Positions 7,251-13,510 of a stretch of DNA of 15,502 nt are shown in pieces. Both the position numbers and the translations under genes were made by a program. The DNA comes from Oscillospiraceae bacterium (GTDB lineage: Bacteria > Bacillota > Clostridia > Oscillospirales > Ruminococcaceae). Under the pieces are notes generated by a model. That model searched no databases, was not told the DNA's origin, and saw only the letters and a list, made by a program, of their open reading frames with translations. Each line of letters begins with the position of its first letter. Within the stretch, counting starts at the first letter, position 1. The stretch covers positions 1-15,502 of the forward strand of contig JAITVF010000080.1 of NCBI GenBank assembly GCA_031285945.1, written 5' to 3'.

Positions 7251-7297
7251 AGCTATAATATTTATAAAATGCTATTTATTTTATAAATATTATAGCT
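7251..7297. repeat. perfect 20-bp AT-rich inverted repeat
   Basis: AGCTATAATATTTATAAAAT (7251-7270) and its exact reverse complement (7278-7297) flank a 7-base loop, followed by TTTT. It lies just after the lysR1 stop and before the 2HCT promoter. It could end lysR1 transcription, but a stem with almost no GC pairs is unusual for an intrinsic terminator; a protein-binding cruciform or operator is an alternative. Confidence 0.7.
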
Positions 7298-7304
7298 TTT
7301 AATT

Positions 7305-7320
7305 TATAGTAAGCGCTATA
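7305..7320. promoter_or_regulatory. TATAG-N6-CTATA dyad, candidate operator
   Basis: TATAG at 7305-7309 and CTATA at 7316-7320 form a dyad whose half-sites resemble the CTATAG motif in front of lysR1. It lies about 70 to 85 bases upstream of the 2HCT -35 box. Speculative operator. Confidence 0.3.
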
Positions 7321-7363
7321 AAATGCCGGGCGTGAATAACCAAAAGCTATAATAGACAATATA

Positions 7364-7378
7364 CTATCGCGGCAATAG
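7364..7378. promoter_or_regulatory. CTAT-N7-ATAG LysR-type box (T-N11-A)
   Basis: CTAT (7364-7367), seven bases, ATAG (7375-7378). The T at 7365 and A at 7377 are separated by 11 bases, the classic LysR T-N11-A layout with dyad arms. Its centre is about 55 bases upstream of the expected transcription start of the 2HCT gene, close to where LysR recognition sites usually lie. Confidence 0.45.
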
Positions 7379-7390
7379 GAAATTTGGTAT

Positions 7391-7419
7391 TTTACAGTAT
7401 AGCAATCATTATTTATAAT
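7391..7419 (+). promoter_or_regulatory. promoter of the 2HCT-selenoprotein arm
   Basis: TTTACA (7391-7396, 5/6), a 17-base spacer (7397-7413), TATAAT (7414-7419, 6/6). Leader of about 60 bases to the TTG start at 7488. It is nearly the same promoter as that of the AtuA operon on the other strand. Confidence 0.75.
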
Positions 7420-7487
7420 CATATTGCGGCTATTTTATAAAAAATTAACAAAGCAAGGCCATTCAAGACCGTAGAGGAGGTAATGTT

Positions 7488-8828
7488 TTGATTCAGACAA
7501 AGACCAAATGGTACCTGCCGCGCCTGGTGCGCGGAATGTTCGGTGTGCATATTAAGTACTTTATCCCCATTGCGTTAATGGTGCTTGTGGCGGCGCGTTT
7601 TAACATGCTGCCCCCCGGATTTGTAGGCATGATAGCTATACTAATGGCGGCGGGCGGGCTGCTGTCGTGGCTGGGGTCTACGCTGCCGCTCCTGCGCGAG
7701 GTAGGCGGTCACCTGCTGCTGCCGCTGTTTGGCTCTACCCTGCTTTACCGCACGGGTATTCTGCCCGAATTTGCCGCCGAAAGCAGCAAGTTCCTTATGG
7801 ACGGCGGCTTCCAGATGGTGTTTGTCACGGCGGTGCTGGTAGGGTCCATTTTGGCAATGGACCGTAAGATGCTGCTGGCAAGCGTGGTGCGGTACGTTCC
7901 CGTTTTAATAATTTCGCAGCTTTGCGCCCTGGCCTGCGCGTTTTTGGCCGCCATGCTTACCGGCACCAGCCTTTACGACGCAATCTTTTTTATTGCCGCG
8001 CCTTGCATGACAGGCGGCACAAGCGGCGCTATAGCTACGCTGCCCGCCCTGTATTCGCAGGTGTTGGGTCAGGACGTCAGCTCTATTGGCGGTACTATGC
8101 TGGCCGTTGCCATGATAGGAACTTATCTTGCTACCGCCCTTGTTATTGTCATGAGAGTTCTGGCCGATAAGCTCCCGGGGCTTATGGGCAACGGCAACGG
8201 CCAAATACTTCAGCGCGAAAGCGAAGCCCTTAAAAAGGCCCGCGAAAATATGGCTACCTACGAGGATTCATCGGCCGATTATTCGCAGCTGGGCGCGGGC
8301 ATTTTCGTTTCGGCAGCCATTATGGTGCTGGGGTCTGTTCTTTCCAGCGTAATCCCGCAGATAATTTATGTGGCAATGGCCATTATCGTCTGCATTGTTC
8401 TAAAAGGCACCGGCCTGCTGCCCGACGAAATCTGCAAAGCCACCCATTATTGGTCTCAGTTTGCCATTAAGAACATTGTTGTCGTACTGGCAACGGCGGT
8501 GGGGCTTAGCTCTTCTGGCGGGACCTCGCTCTCTTCGGTGCTCAACGCCGGCACTATTATAATTATTCTTATTACTTTTATAGGCGCTATTGCGGGCGCT
8601 ATGATCGGCAGCAAGCTGCTGGGGCTCTACCGCTACGAAGGGGCGCTCACAGCCGCCATGTGCGCCTGCAATATCGGGGCCTCGGGCGATATACAGATGC
8701 TCGCCATAGCCGACCGGCTCGAGCTGCTGGCCTTTGCCACCATTTCTACCCGCATAGGCGGCGCGCTGATGCTTATAGAGATCAGCATTATTTTCCCTAT
8801 CGTGTGTAAAGCCATGGGCATTATATAA
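7488..8828 (+). CDS. 2-hydroxycarboxylate transporter family protein (CitS/MleP/CitP-like)
   Basis: A 446-residue inner-membrane secondary carrier of the 2HCT family, which moves citrate, malate or lactate with sodium or protons or by exchange. Two re-entrant-loop regions typical of the family are visible: PCMTGGTSGAIATLPALYSQ (about 171-190) and CNIGASGDIQMLAIADRLEL (about 401-420), followed by the very characteristic ATISTRIGGALML, corresponding to the substrate-binding SSRLGGG/ATRIGGA segment of CitS. About eleven membrane segments are predicted by eye. The start is TTG at 7488, seven bases after GAGGAGG (7474-7480); the ATG at 7483 is followed at once by a stop in its frame. It leads the rightward arm and is followed after 77 bases by the selenoprotein. 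The loops read GGTSG and GASG rather than the usual GGxG forms, so specificity may differ. Confidence 0.87.
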   Translation: MIQTKTKWYLPRLVRGMFGVHIKYFIPIALMVLVAARFNMLPPGFVGMIAILMAAGGLLSWLGSTLPLLREVGGHLLLPLFGSTLLYRTGILPEFAAESSKFLMDGGFQMVFVTAVLVGSILAMDRKMLLASVVRYVPVLIISQLCALACAFLAAMLTGTSLYDAIFFIAAPCMTGGTSGAIATLPALYSQVLGQDVSSIGGTMLAVAMIGTYLATALVIVMRVLADKLPGLMGNGNGQILQRESEALKKARENMATYEDSSADYSQLGAGIFVSAAIMVLGSVLSSVIPQIIYVAMAIIVCIVLKGTGLLPDEICKATHYWSQFAIKNIVVVLATAVGLSSSGGTSLSSVLNAGTIIIILITFIGAIAGAMIGSKLLGLYRYEGALTAAMCACNIGASGDIQMLAIADRLELLAFATISTRIGGALMLIEISIIFPIVCKAMGII

Positions 8829-8833
8829 CACAG

Positions 8834-8884
8834 CTAATTACTAAAACGCTAATTACTAAAACGCTAATTACTAAAAAGCTAATA
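8834..8884 (+). repeat. 15-base tandem repeat, three and a half units
   Basis: CTAATTACTAAAACG occurs at 8834-8848 and 8849-8863, with one variant unit (final AAG) at 8864-8878 and a partial unit to 8884. It fills most of the gap between the transporter stop and the ribosome site of the selenoprotein gene. Such AT-rich direct repeats can arise by slippage; they would keep the mRNA unstructured ahead of the next gene. Confidence 0.85.
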
Positions 8885-8905
8885 ATAGAAAGGAGTCTTA
8901 CTGCT

Positions 8906-10639
8906 ATGTCTAACTACAACGTTGTCTGGCCGCTTGGTAAGCTGGGCGTCCAAAAATCCTCACTCGCGCCCCGCCTGCCCGACCTGAACGGCAAGACTAT
9001 CTGCGAGCTGTCCCACATGTCCTACCGGGGGGACGATATATTCCCCGCGCTGAGGGTTGCGCTAAAAAAACGTTATCCCGATATTAAATTCGTCACATAC
9101 GAAACTTTTGGCAACTTCCGTGACCCGCGGGTTAACGGATATGAGCTCGAAAAGCACCCCGGGCTTAAGGAGCTGCTAGAAAAAGAAGGCTGCGACGCCA
9201 TTATTGCCGGGGTAGCGGCTTGAGGGGCCTGTACACCCGCCGTGTTGCGGGTATCGGCCGCCGTTGAGCGTTGCGGTTTCCCCACTGCTTCAATTGTTAT
9301 TTCTGGGTTTATGCAGCAAGGCAAGCTGGTAGCCAAAAGCCAGGGCATGCCCGGACTTGCCATAGCGGAGTATCCCGGCACTATGATGACGGATTCTATG
9401 GAACAGCTGGTCGAAAAAGTCGAAACCGCCCTAATGGAAAACGTCATCCGCTCGCTAACCGCTGCACCGGCGCAAGAGACACAGGAGCCGGAGAGCGCCG
9501 AGCCAGAAAAGCGAGATGTTATCTTCCGGGGAGATCTCGACGCTGTCAACGATTATTTTTACGAGCGCCTGTGGACCGACGGGCTCCCCATTGTTCCGCC
9601 AACCGCCGAAAAGATAGAAGCGTTCCTAAAATTTACCGAGCGCTCTCCCGACGAAATTATAAGCCTGTTGCCCCACGAGCAGCGTGAAGCGACCGTTTGG
9701 AACGTTGCCGTCAACGGCGTCATGGCCGGGTGCCGGCCCGAGTATATGCCTGTTCTGCTCGGAATAGCCGACGCGATTTCCGATCCTGTATTCCAGACCA
9801 GAGACGTAGGCAGCACTCCGGGATGGGAGCCCTTGGTAATAGTTACGGGGCCAATTACAAAAGAGCTTGATTTTAACTGCGGTCAGGGAATCCTGCGCTT
9901 TGGGCGGCGTGCCAATACCAGCATAGGGCGGTTCTTAAAGCTCTTTTTGCGCAATGTCGCCGGCTTTCGTCTGCCGCCCGGCGTGGGAGATAAAGGCAGC
10001 ATAGGCCAGAGCATGAACGTAGCCATTGCCGAAAACGAAGACGTAGTACAAGAAATAGGCTGGACCCCCTTCAGCGTTGACCACGGCTTTGCCAAGGGCG
10101 ATAACACCGTGACCGTTATGAGCTCGGCATATGTAAGCCCCCCCACCTACAGCGCGGGCAGTACGGCCCTAGAGCACGTGGAAACTATTGCCGAAGGCAT
10201 GGCCCGCAGATCCTGCTCTGCATATGCGGTATGGGGCGTATACTTTACTGTTCTGGCCCCACTGTTTATGATAAGCCCCGCGGTAGCCAGAATCATTGCC
10301 AAGGACGGCTGGTCCAAGGCGGATATAAGCGCCTATATGCACGAAAACATAAAAGAAAAAGCGGCTTATATCGAAAAGCACGGGCGGGAGTTTAACGGCA
10401 AATATCTCGATCTTTGCAAAGAAGTAAACGCGGGCAGGCTGCCCAAGGAATATTGCGAATCCTGCGACCCCGAGCGTCTTATCAAGTCCTTCCCGTCGCC
10501 TGGCTCGGTGCAGATTATAGTCGGCGGCGACCCCGACCGCAACCAGAGCAAGGCGTTTATGCAAAGCGGGGGCATAGGCTACCCCGTTACGCGCAAAATA
10601 GTCCTGCCGGCAGACTGGAAAGACATGCTCGCAAAGTAA
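8906..10639 (+). CDS. UGSC-family selenoprotein with large C-terminal domain
   Basis: One 577-residue protein read through an in-frame TGA at 9221 (residue 106, selenocysteine). The frame is open from ATG 8906 to TAA 10639 with this single interruption, and protein similarity style continues on both sides. The N-terminal domain (about 1-183) carries GVAA-U-G-A-C-T at 102-110, matching the UGSC-type seleno/cysteine motif, followed by an amphipathic helix and CGFPTASIV. Its layout recalls the UxxC site of glycine-reductase GrdB and proline-reductase PrdB, so a reductive or redox role is likely. A Glu/Pro/Ala linker (about 184-203) leads to a C-terminal domain (207-577) of unknown function with VNGVMAGCRPEYMP, GSTPGWEPL, RRANTSIGRFL and a CESC pair (C517, C520). 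AGGAG lies about ten bases before the start. The thioredoxin-reductase-like gene downstream is a plausible electron donor. An in-frame nonsense mutation is the alternative, but the SECIS-like hairpin argues against it. Confidence 0.9.
9221..9223 (+). other. in-frame TGA read as selenocysteine (residue 106)
   Basis: The TGA is in frame with the open reading on both sides and begins the motif U-G-A-C-T, where the UGSC family has selenocysteine or cysteine. The next codons are GGG GCC TGT ACA CCC GCC. The organism uses TGA as a stop elsewhere in the window (for example at 13087), so the code is standard and recoding must be local. Confidence 0.88.
9226..9259 (+). promoter_or_regulatory. bacterial SECIS-like hairpin
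   Basis: Directly after the TGA, GGCC (9226-9229) pairs with GGCC (9256-9259), and ACCCGC (9235-9240) pairs perfectly with GCGGGT (9247-9252), closing a six-base apical loop CGTGTT (9241-9246) that contains a GU. The loop starts 17 bases after the TGA, the distance at which SelB-binding loops occur in bacterial selenoprotein mRNAs such as fdhF. Confidence 0.8.
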
Positions 10640-10659
10640 AAGCATCGCAGTTCAACTGG

Positions 10660-10699
10660 GGGTTCCTCCCGGTAAGCAGTATATACCGGCGAGGAACCC
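10660..10699 (+). repeat. strong stem-loop between selenoprotein and trxB-like genes
   Basis: GGGTTCCTC (10660-10668) pairs with GAGGAACCC (10691-10699), and CGGTA (10670-10674) with TACCG (10684-10688), separated by a small internal loop; the apical loop is nine bases. It begins 20 bases after the selenoprotein stop. No T-tract follows, so it may stabilise the mRNA 3' end or attenuate read-through rather than terminate. Confidence 0.6.
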
Positions 10700-10733
10700 T
10701 AAAAGTTATAAGAACCGTACACCTAAATATTAA

Positions 10734-10835
10734 TACTAATCCGCAAATTAAATGCTTTTATGATATTACTCTATTGCTTCCCCCGCCAAAGGCGGGGGAA
10801 GCAATAGAAAGAAGTATTTTAAATGCGGAATAGTA
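10734..10835 (+). repeat. MITE-like palindromic element, copy 2
   Basis: A 102-base element with ends TACTAATCCGC and GCGGAATAGTA (terminal inverted repeats with one mismatch, TA at both edges). The core is a perfect 17-bp inverted repeat, CTATTGCTTCCCCCGCC (10771-10787) and complement (10791-10807), loop AAA. It lies in the gap between the selenoprotein and trxB-like genes, in the same orientation as copy 1 and opposite to copy 3. Confidence 0.88.
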
Positions 10836-10905
10836 TAAATATTAAAACGCCACAACAGCAGTTATTTTTCTGCATGGCCGCGCTAATTTATTTTGGAGGA
10901 AAGCC

Positions 10906-11829
10906 ATGGAACAAACTATATATGATGTTATTGTAGTCGGCTGCGGGCCTGCGGGGATGACGGCCGCCATATACGCCGCCAGGGCCAACAAGCGTGTATG
11001 TATTATAGAAAAAAGCGTCTTTGGTGGCCAGATCACCCACTCCCCCCTGGTCGAAAACTTCCCGGGGTCGCTGGCTATGAGCGGCAACGACTTTGCCGCG
11101 CGTATGACCGAGCAGGTAATGAGCCTAGACATAGCCGTAGAAATGGGCAATGTAACCGCAATTATCGACCAAGGGCCCGCCAAGCTTCTCGAGACCGAAG
11201 AAGGCTCTAGCTACCGTGGGCGAACGGTTATCTTGGCCACCGGCGCCAAGCACCGCACGCTGGGCCTTCCCGGTGAAGATGAGCTTGAGGGCAACGGCCT
11301 TTATTACTGCGCGGTTTGCGACGGCGCGCTTATGAAAGGCAAGCACGTGGCAGTAATAGGCGGCGGCAACAGTGCGCTGCAAGAGGCCATACTGCTGTCT
11401 GAGCTAGGCGAAAGCGTAACTATTGTTCAAAACCTGCCATGTTACACAGCCGAAATGAAACTGCGCGAAGCAGTTGAAGCCAAGCCAAACACAAGCACGG
11501 TCTTTTCCACCCTGGTTGATGGAGTATTGTTAGAAGAAGGCCGGTTCGCCGGGCTGCGTCTTATACACGCGCAAACCGGCGAAAAAAGCGAGCTTAGATG
11601 TGGCGGCGCCTTTGTCGCCATAGGCATGGCTCCCGAAAACGAAATTTTCGGCACAGTCGCCGCGCTTGACGCGCAGGGTTATTTCGAATCCGGCGAAGAC
11701 TGCACAACCCGTACCGGTGGCGTTTTTATAGCCGGAGATTGCCGCGCAAAGCAAGTGCGGCAGCTCACTACCGCTGTTGCCGACGGCGCGGTAGCGGCGC
11801 TTGCCGCTTGCCGGTTTCTTGGTTTCTAA
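10906..11829 (+). CDS. thioredoxin reductase-like FAD disulfide oxidoreductase
   Basis: A 307-residue cytoplasmic flavoprotein of the TrxB type, the usual length. Seen: FAD dinucleotide motif VGCGPAG (11-17), GGQITHSPLVENFPG (40-54), redox-active CAVCDG (C135, C138), second nucleotide motif GGGNSA (152-157), and the C-terminal FAD motif GGVFIAGDCR near 265-275. The HRRxxxR segment that binds the NADPH 2'-phosphate in classical TrxB is missing: after VTIV the sequence reads QNLPCYTAEMKLRE. The donor may therefore be NADH or reduced ferredoxin, as in clostridial ferredoxin-linked enzymes (inference). ATG 10906 follows GGAGG at six bases. Immediately downstream of the selenoprotein and flanked by inverted palindromic elements, it probably recharges the selenoprotein directly or through a thioredoxin encoded elsewhere. 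Confidence 0.88.
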   Translation: MEQTIYDVIVVGCGPAGMTAAIYAARANKRVCIIEKSVFGGQITHSPLVENFPGSLAMSGNDFAARMTEQVMSLDIAVEMGNVTAIIDQGPAKLLETEEGSSYRGRTVILATGAKHRTLGLPGEDELEGNGLYYCAVCDGALMKGKHVAVIGGGNSALQEAILLSELGESVTIVQNLPCYTAEMKLREAVEAKPNTSTVFSTLVDGVLLEEGRFAGLRLIHAQTGEKSELRCGGAFVAIGMAPENEIFGTVAALDAQGYFESGEDCTTRTGGVFIAGDCRAKQVRQLTTAVADGAVAALAACRFLGF

Positions 11830-11931
11830 TACTATTCCGCATTTAAAATACTTCTTTCTATCGCTTTCCCCGCCTCTGGCGGGGGAAGCGATAGAGTAAT
11901 ATTATAAAAGCATTTTAATCGTGGAGTAGTA
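11830..11931 (-). repeat. MITE-like palindromic element, copy 3 (inverted)
   Basis: Also 102 bases, in opposite orientation to copy 2, beginning at the base after the trxB-like stop codon. Ends are TACTATTCCGC (11830-11840) and GTGGAGTAGTA (11921-11931). The core stem is CTATCGCTTTCCCCGCC (11858-11874) against GGCGGGGGAAGCGATAG (11878-11894), loop TCT. Stem bases differ from copies 1 and 2 but pairing is kept. Confidence 0.88.
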
Positions 11932-11974
11932 TAATTATATTTTTATTTATAATTTTTGGGGGAATCTGTGTGTA

Positions 11975-12027
11975 ACAGGGTGCCCCAAAGCAGAACGGCG
12001 CGGGCCGTTCGCTTTAGGGCGCCCTGT
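11975..12027. terminator. long GC-rich stem-loop between convergent genes
   Basis: ACAGGGTGCCC (11975-11985) pairs with GGGCGCCCTGT (12017-12027), AAAGC with GCTTT (12011-12015), and AACGGC (11994-11999) with GCCGTT (12004-12009), closing a GCGG tetraloop. That is 22 pairs with small interruptions. It sits between the ends of the rightward operon and of the convergent lysR2, the place of a bidirectional terminator, but neither side has a clear T-tract, so the role is uncertain. Confidence 0.5.
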
Positions 12028-12045
12028 AATTTCTGCGCAAGAAGG

Positions 12046-12957
12046 CTATGGCGCGTCGCTTATTGCCTGCTTGGCCAACTCAATAAAATCGGCGGCAATC
12101 TTAGCTGGTACGGCCTTGCGGTAACATATATGCAGCGAGCGTGTATGCTGCCCCTCAAGGCAATAGGCCAAAATAGGCGTTTTGGCTGCGTTATCCAGAA
12201 TAGTGTGCGAGGGCAATATAGAAAAAGCTTCGCCGGCGGCGGTCATGCCAATGCAGGTTTGCCAATTGTCGGTTTCAAGTACAATTTCGGGAGTACACGC
12301 AAACGTCTCGAATACGCGGTCGGTAAGCTCGCGCAGGCGGTTCCCTTTTTTGTACAGAACAAAGGGCTTGCCGTCCAGCTCTTTAAAATCAATTACGGGG
12401 AGTCTGCGCCCCTCGACCTGCCTCGCCGTATCCAAACAAAAACCGGGCGGCGCAAAGAGCACAGCCTCTTCGTCAAGAAAATGGACGCAGCATAGCTGCT
12501 CGCCGTGCATCTCCTCGTAGCTGAATACAAAGTCGAGCTCGCCGTCCAGCAGCATTTTTTGCAGCACCGAAAGCGAGTCTTCGAACAAATGAACTGTCAG
12601 CCCGGGGTAGCTGCGCCGAAAGGCCGGTATAATAAGCGGAAATAAAAATGTGCAAATCTGCCGTCCGCAGCCAATAGAAATATGGCCGCGGGTGTGCTGC
12701 CGCACCTCGCCAAGCTGCCGCTCAAGGTCGCTCTTAATGCGCAGAATGCTCTTGGCAGCCTCTACATAGCAGCGCCCGGCCGGCGTAAGGGTCATCCGCG
12801 CGGTCTTGCGCTCGAACAGCACGGCCCCCAGCTCGTTTTCTACGCCGGCAAGCATGTTGCTCAGCGAAGGCTGGCTAATATACAGCTTTTGCGCCGCGCC
12901 GGTCATGTTGCCCTCTTCGGCAAGGGTAAGTATGTATTTTAGCTGCCGGTCATTCAA
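12046..12957 (-). CDS. LysR-type transcriptional regulator 2
   Basis: A 303-residue regulator with the same plan as LysR1: DRQLKYILTLAEEGNMTGAA opens the winged helix-turn-helix (about 1-60), followed by an effector-binding domain starting near HISIGCGRQ (about 95). The pair share distinctive spots, such as the identical LETDNWQT stretch in the effector domain and the L-CYR segment near the C-terminus, so they are paralogues. The start is TTG at 12957, seven bases after GGAGG. It is convergent with the selenoprotein/trxB arm and faces no divergent partner within the locus; upstream lie small unrelated membrane-protein genes. It may sense a second metabolite of the same pathway or be a duplicated copy with altered specificity (inference). 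Confidence 0.92.
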   Translation of the reverse strand: MNDRQLKYILTLAEEGNMTGAAQKLYISQPSLSNMLAGVENELGAVLFERKTARMTLTPAGRCYVEAAKSILRIKSDLERQLGEVRQHTRGHISIGCGRQICTFLFPLIIPAFRRSYPGLTVHLFEDSLSVLQKMLLDGELDFVFSYEEMHGEQLCCVHFLDEEAVLFAPPGFCLDTARQVEGRRLPVIDFKELDGKPFVLYKKGNRLRELTDRVFETFACTPEIVLETDNWQTCIGMTAAGEAFSILPSHTILDNAAKTPILAYCLEGQHTRSLHICYRKAVPAKIAADFIELAKQAISDAP

Positions 12958-13018
12958 GAGTATTCCTCCTTGCGCGTTTGCTTTAAGAACCTGTATTCAC
13001 AGAGCAAAGACGGCTGCT

Positions 13019-13038
13019 GAGCCTGTAAATACAGGCTC
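13019..13038. repeat. perfect 9-bp inverted repeat upstream of lysR2
   Basis: GAGCCTGTA (13019-13027) and TACAGGCTC (13030-13038) around two bases. An imperfect echo, GAACCTGTA, occurs at 12987-12995. It lies 60 to 80 bases upstream of the lysR2 start and could be an operator for lysR2 or the transcript end of the small gene behind it; no T-tract is seen on the minus strand. Confidence 0.5.
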
Positions 13039-13067
13039 TTAGGCGTCCGTTTAGGTTATCGGACTTC

Positions 13068-13090
13068 TTGATAAAAACTGTATTTATCAA
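13068..13090. repeat. 8-bp inverted repeat at the end of the small gene
   Basis: TTGATAAA (13068-13075) and TTTATCAA (13083-13090) are exact complements around seven bases and overlap the TGA stop of the leftward gene at 13087. It is an AT-rich hairpin, perhaps a weak transcript end. Confidence 0.45.
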
Positions 13091-13473
13091 ATATCTGGTT
13101 CAAATTTCAAAGTAGCAATAATAATTTCTGCATAATCTGCGGTGGATAGCTCATACTTGCCCGGAGCAATTTTGTAATTCATATGGCTCATATAACGAAT
13201 CAACCGATCTATTTCTTTGCGATCACATAAATCCAAAAACGGTTCGGGATATTTTTCAACACCTTTATAATTCAACTCACCATCGCAAACGCTTTCTATA
13301 TAATCCGCATTCACCGCAATGTTGCTCGGTACATCAATAGACAATGACTTTCCAATACGGATATTTGTGTTATAGAGAGCTTCTCCAAAATTATAGCCCA
13401 TACGACAACCGATATAGAACGATATACCGATTGCACAAATAAAAACTACAGCGATGATTATCTTCTTTTTCAC
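13087..13473 (-). CDS. small membrane-anchored protein, unknown
   Basis: A 128-residue protein that I do not recognise. It opens with lysines and one strong hydrophobic segment (about residues 2-22, IIIAVVFICAIGISFYIG), followed by a polar region of about 100 residues with several acidic and aromatic residues and two cysteines; the topology looks like a single membrane anchor with an outside domain, or an uncleaved signal. The start is taken as GTG at 13473, which has GAGGG seven bases upstream; the frame stays open further to 13581 but that stretch lies in the duplicated promoter repeat and upstream of the -10 box. Base composition is more AT-rich than the core locus, suggesting separate acquisition. 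The next gene upstream has the same promoter repeat. Confidence 0.6.
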   Translation of the reverse strand: MKKKIIIAVVFICAIGISFYIGCRMGYNFGEALYNTNIRIGKSLSIDVPSNIAVNADYIESVCDGELNYKGVEKYPEPFLDLCDRKEIDRLIRYMSHMNYKIAPGKYELSTADYAEIIIATLKFEPDI

Positions 13474-13510
13474 TTCTCGGCCCTCTAATATGTCATGTTT
13501 TCTTTCAAAC

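Noticed and set aside
8400-8831. A 143-residue reverse-strand ORF inside the transporter gene
   Set aside because: Shadow of the 2HCT frame; composition does not look like a real protein.
8834-8884. CRISPR array
   Set aside because: Units are 15 bases, directly adjacent, with no spacers and no cas genes.
8906-9223. Pseudogene caused by a nonsense mutation
   Set aside because: Both sides are intact, the TGA falls exactly at the family Sec/Cys position, and a SECIS-like hairpin follows.
9242-10639. A separate gene starting at GTG 9242
   Set aside because: The GTG lies inside the SECIS-like loop, has no ribosome site, and is in frame with 8906-9223; the motif U-G-A-C is completed only by read-through.
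11975-12027. A small non-coding RNA gene
   Set aside because: It is a single hairpin between convergent genes with no promoter seen; a transcript-end structure is simpler.
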